A DNA stretch of 46,261 nucleotides from Pseudoselenomonas ruminantium (lineage in GTDB: Bacteria; Bacillota; Negativicutes; Selenomonadales; Selenomonadaceae): NCBI GenBank assembly GCA_015058655.1, contig SVBX01000025.1, positions 1-46,261 of the forward strand. Reading direction: 5' to 3'. The stretch's first letter is position 1, and every line of letters begins with the position of its first letter. The position numbers were made by a program, and so were the translations under genes. The notes below the pieces were generated by a model. The model had not been told where the DNA came from, made no database searches, and was given only the letters and a program-made list of their open reading frames with translations. Below are positions 32,455-41,406 of this stretch, piece after piece.

Positions 32455-32928
32455 TCACGCCTCTTGATTTCCCTCACGGGCATTTCGCCTTATAGATTGC
32501 AAAACATCCATAGTCGGCAAAACTATTGGAGCCAGGCCAGCCTCTGCCGCCAATACAGATACTGTGCTTCTTAGATATGATATGAGCTGTGGAATCAGCT
32601 GCAGTTCTACCCTATGGCGGAACTCCTCTGCATCCAGCTCTTCCTCTGCTCTGAATATCCCCATCTGAACCACATTTATTGCGGCACAACATTCTTTTTC
32701 CTCGTTGAATACCTCTACTTTCATGCGGACAATCCCTTTGAGAATATCAGGCTCCACCCCTTTGTCGATAATTTCCCTGGCTATGCTCAACCCGAGCCTC
32801 TTGCTGTCATTATTCAAAGGCTTGATTTTGCTAAGCGACATAGAAACCGTATCTACATTTACCAACTGCACAGTATCACGGGATATTTTGTACTCCTGCA
32901 ACTCTTTCTCATAATCTTCTCTTGCCAT
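32455..32928 (-). CDS. SecB-like chaperone
   Basis: 157 residues from the ATG at 32928 with AAGGAGG upstream. The second half follows the SecB pattern: NVVQMGIFRAEEELDAEEF at 85-103 (VQxGIF in SecB), then IPQLISYLRSTVSVLAAEAG and LAPIVLPTMDVL at 112-142 (the P-x-x-x-x-YxRxxVSxLxxxAG-P-x-LP core). SecB keeps client proteins unfolded in the cytoplasm for export, but SecB-like proteins outside the main secretion role act in toxin-antitoxin-chaperone systems. Here it lies between an unknown gene and a nuclease-like gene, with gaps of 13 and 1 bases, which points to a dedicated partner chaperone rather than general secretion. Confidence 0.75.
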   Translation of the reverse strand: MAREDYEKELQEYKISRDTVQLVNVDTVSMSLSKIKPLNNDSKRLGLSIAREIIDKGVEPDILKGIVRMKVEVFNEEKECCAAINVVQMGIFRAEEELDAEEFRHRVELQLIPQLISYLRSTVSVLAAEAGLAPIVLPTMDVLQSIRRNAREGNQEA

Positions 32929-32941
32929 GAAAGTTTCCTCC

Positions 32942-33442
32942 TTATGCAAACGACCTCGTCCCTGAAGACGAGGTCGGATCAATCTTAACTTCCAGTATGC
33001 CATCTACTGCCCCATGTACATAAACTGACGCACATGAACTGAGCTCTTCCAGTCTCCGCATCAGCCTTTCTGCCCTGTTTTCAAGCCACCCGATAGTGTC
33101 AGCTGTCATATCCAGGATATACTCATAATCACCAGACTGATTCACTTCATCCAGAGTATATATCGCTTGCTTCAAGGCAGCAGGATCAAACTTCTCCAAC
33201 AAGCCTGAACAACCATCTATCTTAGCTAAAAAAAACTTGCCATGATCATCGTACCAATTTGCCCAGACTAAGCTGCAATCACTTTTCTTGAAGATGTCTC
33301 CCCAATTCGTGATTTCCATGGCAGACGGCGCATCTTTCAACTGGACTTCTGCCAGGAACGAAAACGACTTCTTCAACAGGAGCAAGAACTCCTCCCATTT
33401 CGGATGGAGGTCATAACTTTCGCTTATACATTTATTGCTCAT
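32942..33442 (-). CDS. Unknown protein, first gene of the SecB-like cassette
   Basis: 166 residues from the ATG at 33442 with GGAGG upstream (MSNKCISESYDLHPKW). No signal peptide or membrane segment. Mixed alpha/beta content: a helical start (WEEFLLLLKKSFSFLAEVQL), a middle with WGDIFKKSDCSLVWANWYDD, and a helix-rich part (YILDMTADTIGWLENRAERL) before a basic, serine-rich tail. I do not recognise the family. Its position as the first gene of a unit with a SecB-like chaperone and a nuclease-like protein suggests it is the chaperone client, an antitoxin or a sensor. Confidence 0.65.
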   Translation of the reverse strand: MSNKCISESYDLHPKWEEFLLLLKKSFSFLAEVQLKDAPSAMEITNWGDIFKKSDCSLVWANWYDDHGKFFLAKIDGCSGLLEKFDPAALKQAIYTLDEVNQSGDYEYILDMTADTIGWLENRAERLMRRLEELSSCASVYVHGAVDGILEVKIDPTSSSGTRSFA

Positions 33443-33465
33443 GTCACTTCCTCCTTTTATTGTAG

Positions 33466-33495
33466 ACGATAGCACAGACAATATCCTCATGTCAA
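33466..33495 (-). promoter_or_regulatory. Promoter of the SecB-like cassette
   Basis: Minus strand TTGACA (33490-33495), 18 bases, TATCGT (33466-33471). The leader would be about 20 bases. It lies between the end of the polysaccharide operon and the cassette. Confidence 0.5.
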
Positions 33496-33528
33496 GTTCT
33501 TATTCTATTTACGGAAAGCAAATACCTG

Positions 33529-34536
33529 CTAATTCCCATATATTTTTTCCATACATCGCTGCCTGATTCCCTCAAGTATGCCACAAGTGACGAAAATCAG
33601 CATAGCCTCACCAAGCAATCTGAAGAAAAGTACCGGTGCGCCTGCCAGCCCTGCCTTGACGAAGAGGTTTCCCCACAGGAGCCCATTCACATAGGGATTC
33701 ACATGGATGAGATAGATGCCCAGGCAGAGGGCTGCGACCTTGTTTATCACGGCAGCGTGGAAGGCGGGCAGCCGCAGGAAGGACAGCAGGAGGAAGGTGG
33801 GCAGGAGGATGTTCAAAGGAGAGATCAGGGTGCCTATTTTCCGATACACTGACTCTCCTCCGATGGCATTCATGGCAACCATGGCCAGGAAGGAAAGGAC
33901 GGCCCAGGCAAGGCCCGCCCCCAAAGACGGGGTCAGGGCACTGCTCTCACGCAATTTCCTGCCCAGGAGCAGGAAAAACAAAGGAGCGAGGATGAGGTAC
34001 ACCGGGGGAAAGGCGGCATAGCTCCTGCCGCTGAGGTCAAGCGCCCAGAGCAGGAGCAGCACCGCCCCCAGCCCCCAGGTGAGGCAGGAAAGGAATCTCT
34101 CTCCCCCCCTCCGCATCAGCAGGGGATAAACCAGCATCATCAGGAGGTACGCCGTGACAAACCAGTAGGGATAAATCAGCACAAATGGAGGATAATAGGC
34201 TGCCTGCTCCGGCAGAAGCCCCGGCAACAGGAAAGCCAGCAGGGGAAAGATGGCGAGATAGAAGGCTGTTACCAGCATTATATGGCCTACGGCCTTCCAC
34301 CTCACGCTGTCCCCCCGCCAGAAATAGCCTGTGATGAGAAAGAAGGTGATGGCTCCCCAGTGCCCGGCGCTGAAAAGTGTCCTGCCCAGGGCCAGGTTCA
34401 CCTTTTCCACCAGCGAAAGATCCTCTCCCCCTACTGACAGGGGCAGGCCGGAGGCCATGACATCGTGGCCGGCAATGATCAGCAGCATGGCCAGGATGCG
34501 CAGCAGCTCTATGACGGAGTTCCTATCCTTTGGCAC
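33529..34536 (-). CDS. Acyltransferase family 3 membrane protein (second copy)
   Basis: 335 residues from a GTG at 34536 (GGTGG upstream; a TTG 21 bases earlier is the alternative). About ten membrane segments. Family features: RNSVIELLRILAMLLIIAGH with the conserved Arg and His of acyltransferase-3 (OafA/WecH type), FFLITGYFWRG, PYWFVTAYLLMMLVYPLL and LGIYLIHVNPY. It moves an acyl group, usually acetyl, from the cytoplasm to a sugar of a surface glycan. It overlaps the upstream acyltransferase gene by 14 bases and is the last gene of the polysaccharide operon. Confidence 0.85.
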   Translation of the reverse strand: MPKDRNSVIELLRILAMLLIIAGHDVMASGLPLSVGGEDLSLVEKVNLALGRTLFSAGHWGAITFFLITGYFWRGDSVRWKAVGHIMLVTAFYLAIFPLLAFLLPGLLPEQAAYYPPFVLIYPYWFVTAYLLMMLVYPLLMRRGGERFLSCLTWGLGAVLLLLWALDLSGRSYAAFPPVYLILAPLFFLLLGRKLRESSALTPSLGAGLAWAVLSFLAMVAMNAIGGESVYRKIGTLISPLNILLPTFLLLSFLRLPAFHAAVINKVAALCLGIYLIHVNPYVNGLLWGNLFVKAGLAGAPVLFFRLLGEAMLIFVTCGILEGIRQRCMEKIYGN

Positions 34537-35590
34537 TTTTATCCCACCGCCTTTCAAAGAGATAATAGCCTGCTATGGAGACAAGCAGGATGGCTGCATT
34601 CAGGCACAGCAGATTTTTCAGGCTGCCATGATCCAGCCCCAGTCCCAGATACCTGTCCAGCAGCGCTGCCCAAGCGTAAAGGGGGATATTCCACATGAAG
34701 ACGGAGAAGGACAGCTTCCCCAGGAGCCGTATGCAGGCTGCAGCCCTTTCACCGGGCGAAAGGGGCAGGGCCAGGGTGAAAAGCAAGAGGGAAGGGGAAA
34801 AGAGCAGGGCGAACATCAGGATGTCATTGCCCAGCAGGTCAAATCTGTAGCCGGCAATGTAGGCAAGCATTCCCATACAGCCCAGCGCGATGGCCCTCCT
34901 CCCCCCCAGGCTGCAGAATCCCTGGCTCATAAGGCAGCCCAGGAAGAAGCTCAGATACCCCCTGCCGGACACCCCGAAGAGAAAAGGCAGGTCCAGGGGA
35001 TGCATGTAGAGGAAGATGCCCAGGATGCACAGGAGGACAAAGCCGGCATTCTCCCCTGCCCTGCTGCCCCGGCAGGCTTTCACCAGGGCGAAGAAGATGA
35101 TATAGCAGACCATCAGCACACTGATGAACCAGCTGGCGCCATTGGGGGTGAGGGAGTCGTCCCCCACGAAGAAGCCGCTCTGGAGTCCCAGGCAGCTGAG
35201 CAGCAGCGCCAGCAGGGAGTTCCGCATATCAGGAGCCAGCACAGCCGGTGTGCCGTAGAGGGCCAGATGGATATTCTGGGGGATGAAGGCCATAAGGCAG
35301 GTGAGCATCATCAGTGGGTAGATGCGAAGCACCCTCTTTTTCAGGAAGGCGGCAAAGGATACCTCTCCCTCTGCGATGCGCTGCCTGTACTGCCTGTACA
35401 TGAAGAATCCGGAAACCAGGAAGAAAAATTCTACCAGATAGCCCGCCTTCGCATATAAAAAATGGAGCAGAGCCACGCTGCCATGCGGCTCTGCTCCGAA
35501 GATGGCGGTATAGTGGCAGGTGGCGGCAATCAAGGCCGCCGCTGCGAATCTGGCTATGTCTACGGTCAGGAAATAACCTTTAGCAGCCAT
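34523..35590 (-). CDS. Acyltransferase family 3 membrane protein (first copy)
   Basis: 355 residues, about ten membrane segments. Starts MAAKGYFLTVDIARFAAAAL and has the family patterns LVEFFFLVSGFFMYRQYRQR, KKRVLRIYPLMMLTCLM, PNGASWFISVLMVCYIIFFA and FSVFMWNIPLYAWAALLDRY. The His of the usual RxxH region may be His26 in ATCHYTAIFG. Likely O-acetylates the polysaccharide made by this operon. ATG at 35590, 21 bases after the methyltransferase. Two different acyltransferases side by side suggest acylation at two positions. Confidence 0.85.
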   Translation of the reverse strand: MAAKGYFLTVDIARFAAAALIAATCHYTAIFGAEPHGSVALLHFLYAKAGYLVEFFFLVSGFFMYRQYRQRIAEGEVSFAAFLKKRVLRIYPLMMLTCLMAFIPQNIHLALYGTPAVLAPDMRNSLLALLLSCLGLQSGFFVGDDSLTPNGASWFISVLMVCYIIFFALVKACRGSRAGENAGFVLLCILGIFLYMHPLDLPFLFGVSGRGYLSFFLGCLMSQGFCSLGGRRAIALGCMGMLAYIAGYRFDLLGNDILMFALLFSPSLLLFTLALPLSPGERAAACIRLLGKLSFSVFMWNIPLYAWAALLDRYLGLGLDHGSLKNLLCLNAAILLVSIAGYYLFERRWDKSAKG

Positions 35591-35611
35591 GCACTTACCA
35601 ATCCTCTCGTT

Positions 35612-36580
35612 TCATTGTTCGCTTTCCTGCAAAAGCCCGGCCTTGTCCAGCCGCCCCCACAGCTCCTGCTGCAGGGCTACAGCCTCATCATAGGCTTTAT
35701 GCAGATGGGCGTTCTCTTTCTCCAGACGCTCCTCGTAGCTTTCCGGCAGATCGCGGCCCACGCCCTCTTTGGTGAGGAATACCACGAAGCTGGCGGCTTC
35801 GGGAATCTCCACCAGCTCGAAGCTGCACTGGAGAAGTCCCAGCTCCGCAAGGGCGCCAAAGATTTCCCGGAAGTTGTCCGGCGTCCAGACGGTGCAGTGG
35901 GAGTCTATGTACTTGCGGTTGAAATAGGCGTAGGTGGCGAAGTTCAGCGCCTCCTGAGGAGAGTATTTCTTCTCCCGCTCCGAGAAGGGCACGCTCATAT
36001 CCACCATGCCTTCAAAGTCCCTGTCTTCCACCGCATAGGCGCAGTTGTCAAAAATCTGGCGCGGCGTAGGCAGCTTCTCCCTGCGGCAGTAAGCCTCGAT
36101 GACCTCCGGCAGGGTGGTGTCACGCCTGTAGGCATCAAATGTGTAGCGCTTGTCCGGGAACCCCAGCACCAAGGTGCCCCCTACTTTAAGTACAGAGAAA
36201 AGCTCCTTCACCCAGCCCAGGGTATCGGGCACATGCTCGATGACCTGGCTGGCTACTATGTAGTCAAAGGCAGGTACCACTGCAGGCTGCTCCGCCTCTT
36301 CCTCCGATTCCGGCTGCGACTGCAAGCATTCCAGCAGCCCTTTGCCGGGAGTCCAGACATAGTCTATATCCACTATGTCCCTGACATCTATCTCCGGGTT
36401 GTCTTTGTTGGCCTCCCGCAGCTCCTCAGCCGACTGGTAGTCGATGTAAGAGACCTGCCGCCCCTCTGCCTTGGTGACAAAGGGGTGGTAAAGGGGCCCC
36501 AGCTCCAGCCCGGCCTTGCCCGGCAGGGCATATTTCCGCATGGCTTCGCCATAGGCTTTGCTTGCAATGTGCTTCAGCAT
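35612..36580 (-). CDS. SAM-dependent methyltransferase
   Basis: 322 residues, cytoplasmic. Class I methyltransferase: KAGLELGPLYHPFVTKAEGR holds the SAM loop (LELGP), YIDYQSAEELREAN the acidic ribose-binding strand, and FDYIVASQVIEHVPDTLGWV with LKVGGTLVLGFPD the methyltransf_11 core. A C-terminal coiled stretch (ESYEERLEKENAHLHKAYDE) may bring it to a partner or to the membrane. The ATG at 36580 directly follows the manC stop (TAA then ATG), so the two are coupled. It probably methylates a sugar of the exported glycan, possibly as a chain-end cap; the target cannot be read from sequence. Confidence 0.85.
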   Translation of the reverse strand: MLKHIASKAYGEAMRKYALPGKAGLELGPLYHPFVTKAEGRQVSYIDYQSAEELREANKDNPEIDVRDIVDIDYVWTPGKGLLECLQSQPESEEEAEQPAVVPAFDYIVASQVIEHVPDTLGWVKELFSVLKVGGTLVLGFPDKRYTFDAYRRDTTLPEVIEAYCRREKLPTPRQIFDNCAYAVEDRDFEGMVDMSVPFSEREKKYSPQEALNFATYAYFNRKYIDSHCTVWTPDNFREIFGALAELGLLQCSFELVEIPEAASFVVFLTKEGVGRDLPESYEERLEKENAHLHKAYDEAVALQQELWGRLDKAGLLQESEQ

Positions 36581-37945
36581 TTATTCCATCATCTCCACAT
36601 CATCGGCCTCAAGGTAAGGGCCGCTCTGGACTTCGATGATTTCCAGGGGAATGCGGCCGGGGTTCTCCACGCTGTGGGGGACGGAGAGGGGCAGGAACTG
36701 GCCCTCGTTGTCATGGAGGAGCTTTTCTTCCTCACCGCAGCGTACCCGCGCCGTGCCTGCCGCCACTATCCAGTGCTGGGAGCGGTGGTAGTGCAGATGC
36801 AGGGGAATCCTGCCGCCGGGGTTCACCACCAGCTTGCGCATCTTGTAGCCGGCGCCTTCGCCCAGCAGGGTGTAGCTGCCCCACTCGTAGTAGAGGGTGG
36901 TGTGCTCCACGGCCTCCTTGCGGCCGCGCTTCTTCAGCTCTGTCACCAGGTCCTTGACCTTCTGGGACTCGCCCTGACGGGCTACCAGGATGACATCGGG
37001 AGTCTCCACGATGACCACGCCCTCCAAGCCCACGCCCGCAATCAGGCGGCTGTTGCCCACCATGAGGGTGTCGGAGCAGTCAAGGGCCAGGCAGTCGCCG
37101 CGGAAGGCGTTGCCGTCTTCGTCCTTGTCCAGCACTTCGTGGATGGCATCCCAGGAGCCTACATCGTTCCAGTAGAGAGCCAGGGGGAGCACCATGACGC
37201 GCTGGGATTTCTCTGCCACGGCGTAGTCGATGGAGATGGAAGGAATGGACTCGAATTTCTCACGCATCTCGGCATAGGGCAGGCGGGCGTATTCCGCCAC
37301 ATCCGGAGCATGCTGCCCCAGCTCCTCAAGATAGCAGCCGATGGAGAAGGCGAACATGCCGGAGTTCCAGTAGTAGCCGCCCTGAGCCAGGTAATCCTTG
37401 GCGGTCTCTTCGTCCGGCTTCTCCTTGAAGGATTCCACCAGGTAGCCCTGCTTGTATGGCTCCCCTGCATGGATGTAGCCAAAGCCGGTGTCGGGACGGG
37501 TTGGCTTGATGCCGAAAGTGACGATCTTGCCTTCTTCGCTGAGGGGCATGGCCTTTTCCACCGTAGCCGCAAATACTTTGTTGGGCCTGATGATATGGTC
37601 GGAGGTGGACACGAACATGACTTCGTCTTCGCTGCTGCCCAGTTCATCCAGGCAGAAGCGGGCTGCCAAAGCGATGGCAGGAGCAGTGTTCCTGCCTATC
37701 GGCTCCAGCAGGATATGAGCGCCCTTGGCACGGGCCAGGGCTATCTCATTCTGCACATGATAGCGGTATTTCTCATTGGTGACGATGACGATGTCAGATG
37801 CCTGGCAGACATTCTTGAACCGCTTGATGGTCTGCACCAGCAGGGATTCTTCGCTGTCGATATTCAGGAACTGCTTGGGACGGCTCTCCCTGGAAAGAGG
37901 GAACAGCCGCGTGCCGCCGCCTCCCGCAAGTATTATTACCTTCAC
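36581..37945 (-). CDS. manC: Mannose-1-phosphate guanylyltransferase / mannose-6-phosphate isomerase
   Basis: 454 residues, the two-domain type II form. N-terminal nucleotidyltransferase: ILAGGGGTRLFPLSRESRPK at 5-24, VSTSDHIIRP, PDTGFGYIHAG, VESFKEKPD, YWNSGMFAFS and WNDVGSWDAI. C-terminal cupin isomerase: GGRIPLHLHYHRSQHWIVAA and VPHSVENPGRIPLEIIEVQS. It makes GDP-mannose from mannose-1-phosphate and GTP and can also isomerise fructose-6-phosphate to mannose-6-phosphate. ATG at 37945, 12 bases after gmd. The product feeds Gmd. Confidence 0.95.
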   Translation of the reverse strand: MKVIILAGGGGTRLFPLSRESRPKQFLNIDSEESLLVQTIKRFKNVCQASDIVIVTNEKYRYHVQNEIALARAKGAHILLEPIGRNTAPAIALAARFCLDELGSSEDEVMFVSTSDHIIRPNKVFAATVEKAMPLSEEGKIVTFGIKPTRPDTGFGYIHAGEPYKQGYLVESFKEKPDEETAKDYLAQGGYYWNSGMFAFSIGCYLEELGQHAPDVAEYARLPYAEMREKFESIPSISIDYAVAEKSQRVMVLPLALYWNDVGSWDAIHEVLDKDEDGNAFRGDCLALDCSDTLMVGNSRLIAGVGLEGVVIVETPDVILVARQGESQKVKDLVTELKKRGRKEAVEHTTLYYEWGSYTLLGEGAGYKMRKLVVNPGGRIPLHLHYHRSQHWIVAAGTARVRCGEEEKLLHDNEGQFLPLSVPHSVENPGRIPLEIIEVQSGPYLEADDVEMME

Positions 37946-37957
37946 TGTCTTAACCCC

Positions 37958-38989
<1,032 letters not shown>

Positions 38990-39003
38990 TCAATTAATAT
39001 CTA

Positions 39004-39888
39004 TCAGAGTTCCAGGTGTATCTCTTCGATGCCCAAAAGGCGCTTCACTTTGGTGTTGTCCAGGCAGAGCACCTTGGCGCGGCGGTCGGAGAAGAAGTCG
39101 TTGTTTTCCAGGGTCAAGGGCTTGATATGCGCCTTGTCCAGGCAGTACTTCTCAGCCAGCGTGATGGCCATGTCGTATTTGGTGATGACATCATCGGCGG
39201 CAATGTTCACAATGCCCACCTGGGTGCCACGGTATTTTTCTGCCAGGGCCACTACCAGCCTGGCTGCGCTGTTGAAGCCGATGATGTTGCGGTAGGTGTC
39301 ATGGAGCATTTCCATGTCCTTGCCCTCCTGCACCGTCCTGATGATCTCATCTACGAAGTGGGGCTTGCCGCCGATGCCCTTGCCCATGAGCAGGGCGAAG
39401 CGGGCCACATTGCCGCCACGGGAGAGAACCAGCTTCTCAGCTACAGTCTTTTGCAGGCCGTAAGCGTTGATGGGATTCACTTCATCTTCCTCCCGGAAGC
39501 TATGCCCCAGGGAGCTTGCCCCGTAGACCATTTCTGTGGAGGCAAAGTAGATGGTTTCCATGTTCTCCAGATGGGAGAGGAAGAGACTGAGAGCCGTCAC
39601 ATTCACATCCCAGGCGTAGTTGAATTTGGACTGCACTTCGTCGGGATGATGGATGGCTGCCAGATATATGACCCTGTAGCTTTCCCCCGCCTCGTTCAGC
39701 CTGCCGGTGAAGCTTTCCACTTCTGCCAGGCTGGTCAAATCCAGCTGCTGCCAGTCAATGCGGCTGTCTGTGATGCTGCCGGGCTTATGGCCGTAGGTGG
39801 CAATGATTTCTGCCCCTGTGCTGCCAAGGAGTTCCTGCAGCATATAGCTTCCCAGATAGCCGGAAGCGCCTACTACTAAGTATTTCAA
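39004..39888 (-). CDS. SDR reductase, probably GDP-4-keto-6-deoxymannose reductase (Rmd-like)
   Basis: 294 residues. Rossmann motif GASGYLGSYMLQELLG at 7-22, AAIHHPDEVQSKFNYAWDVN, YFASTEMVYGASS and NAYGLQKTVAEKL (Tyr-x3-Lys). This is the RmlD/Rmd layout. Since it sits beside gmd and manC, GDP-4-keto-6-deoxy-mannose is the likely substrate and GDP-D-rhamnose (or GDP-6-deoxy-talose) the product. A role as the missing RfbD of the dTDP-rhamnose pathway is the alternative. Its ATG overlaps the stop of the ABC transporter ATPase by four bases. Stereochemistry cannot be judged from sequence. Confidence 0.75.
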   Translation of the reverse strand: MKYLVVGASGYLGSYMLQELLGSTGAEIIATYGHKPGSITDSRIDWQQLDLTSLAEVESFTGRLNEAGESYRVIYLAAIHHPDEVQSKFNYAWDVNVTALSLFLSHLENMETIYFASTEMVYGASSLGHSFREEDEVNPINAYGLQKTVAEKLVLSRGGNVARFALLMGKGIGGKPHFVDEIIRTVQEGKDMEMLHDTYRNIIGFNSAARLVVALAEKYRGTQVGIVNIAADDVITKYDMAITLAEKYCLDKAHIKPLTLENNDFFSDRRAKVLCLDNTKVKRLLGIEEIHLEL

Positions 39889-40616
39889 GATAAATCCTCC
39901 CCTGTCAGTCCTGCAATCTCTTCCTTGCCCAGGATGCGATACTCGCCCTGCTTCAGCAACAGCATCTTGGTAGCATACTGCTTGATGATGCCCAGGTCAT
40001 GGGTGATGAGAATGATGGTTTTTCCTTTTTCTACCAGAGTGCGGAAGGAATCATAGCATTTTTTCTGGAAGTGGGCATCCCCCACTGCCAGTATCTCATC
40101 GAAGATGTAAATGTCCCCATCGGCATGCATGCCCACGGAAAAGGCAAGCCGCATCTGCATGCCTGATGAGTAGTATTTCAAGGGCGTGTCGATGAAGTCC
40201 GGTATCTCTGCATACTCGAAGATGTCATCGATGTGTTCCTTGATGTACTTCAGGCTCAGTCCCAGGAGCACGCCGTTCATGTAGACATTGTCCCGGCCCG
40301 TGAGCTCGTTGCTGAAGGCTACACCAAGTTCCAGGAAGGGTACCACCCTGCCGTGAACCTTGATCTTGCCTCCGGAGGGCTTGCTGGTGCCGGCGATGAG
40401 CTTGCCCAGAGTGGACTTGCCTGCGCCGTTCCGTCCTGCTATGCATAGTATCTCGGATTTCTCAATGTGCATATCGAGGTGCTTGATGACATCCAGGGTG
40501 CTGACCTTGCTCTTTTCCTTCATGTAGTCTTTGTAATGAAGGAAGAAACTCTTCAAGGTGTTGATAGGTATGGTATATCTCCTGAAGCTTTTGCTGACAT
40601 CCAGTAATTCTATCAT
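39885..40616 (-). CDS. wzt: Polysaccharide ABC exporter, ATPase subunit (Wzt)
   Basis: 243 residues. Walker A CIAGRNGAGKSTLGKLIAGT near 57, Q-loop region VPFLELGVAFSNELTGRDNV, signature-like KYYSSGMQMRLAFS, Walker B DIYIFDEILAVGDAHFQKK and the switch His in IILITHDLG. The extended N-terminal region (SFRRYTIPINTLKSFFLHYK) is typical of the teichoic-acid and O-antigen subfamily (TagH/Wzt/KpsT). There is no C-terminal glycan-binding domain, unlike the Wzt proteins that read a capped chain end. Overlaps the wzm stop by four bases (ATGA). Confidence 0.92.
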   Translation of the reverse strand: MIELLDVSKSFRRYTIPINTLKSFFLHYKDYMKEKSKVSTLDVIKHLDMHIEKSEILCIAGRNGAGKSTLGKLIAGTSKPSGGKIKVHGRVVPFLELGVAFSNELTGRDNVYMNGVLLGLSLKYIKEHIDDIFEYAEIPDFIDTPLKYYSSGMQMRLAFSVGMHADGDIYIFDEILAVGDAHFQKKCYDSFRTLVEKGKTIILITHDLGIIKQYATKMLLLKQGEYRILGKEEIAGLTGEDLS

Positions 40617-41401
40617 AAGTAATCCGCCACCTTGTCGCTTATTTTACGATGCACCATAGCTGCCACCGCACAGAGTATCAGAAGGGAAACTATATGAGCG
40701 ATAATGATGTACGGGTCCATGATCTTGGTCTCATAGACGAAAAATTGCTTTTTGATCAGCTCAATAGGAAATGCCAGCACATTGGTGAAGAAGTACGGCA
40801 CCAAATACTGGTCAGGCACCGGCAGAGGGTAGATGATGGGTGTCATGAAGACGCCGTACTGCAGGATAAGCTCCCAGATATTCTGGACATCCCTGAAGAT
40901 AGCATTCAGATTGGCCAGGATGACATTCAATGCCACGATGATGACCCCGATGTCCAGGAACATGAGCAATAGCAGCCCTACTCCCACAGGCGACAGATTG
41001 GAAAGGTTGTGAAAGGAGAAGCACACATAAAGGGTGAAGAAAATCAGGAAGTTCAGCAGGAAGTTCAGCGCCGGGGTGACATAAGCCGCCACAGGCATGA
41101 GGATCTTGCTGACATTGATTTTCGTGACGATGGCTTTCTTGCCCAGATAGGAGTTCATGCCCAGGCTGGTACCTTCGGTGAAGAAGCCCCAGATGAGGAC
41201 GCCCAGGAAGAGCATCAAGGGGTAGTCGCTGCCCTTGCCTACCTGCAGGAAAACAGCAAAGACTATGTAGTACACTACGAACTGCAGCAGAGGTTTAAGG
41301 AAGGACCAAAGGAACCCCAACTTGCTGCTCCTGTATTTGAGCTTCAGGTCCATGATGCCCAGGGTCAGGATTATCTCCAGGCTATTGCGCATATTATGCA
41401 T
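40613..41401 (-). CDS. wzm: Polysaccharide ABC exporter, membrane subunit (Wzm)
   Basis: 262 residues, about six membrane segments, ABC-2 type. It begins MHNMRNSLEIILTLGIMDLK with the family sequence KYRSSKLGFLWSFLKPLLQF, followed by LGVLIWGFFTEGTSLGMNSY, YGVFMTPIIYPLPV and a C-terminal helix pair. Forms the channel that carries lipid-linked polysaccharide across the inner membrane, driven by Wzt. It lies six bases after the GT4 gene. Export by this pair implies that the whole chain is made in the cytoplasm. Confidence 0.92.
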   Translation of the reverse strand: MHNMRNSLEIILTLGIMDLKLKYRSSKLGFLWSFLKPLLQFVVYYIVFAVFLQVGKGSDYPLMLFLGVLIWGFFTEGTSLGMNSYLGKKAIVTKINVSKILMPVAAYVTPALNFLLNFLIFFTLYVCFSFHNLSNLSPVGVGLLLLMFLDIGVIIVALNVILANLNAIFRDVQNIWELILQYGVFMTPIIYPLPVPDQYLVPYFFTNVLAFPIELIKKQFFVYETKIMDPYIIIAHIVSLLILCAVAAMVHRKISDKVADYL

Positions 41402-41406
41402 GACCT

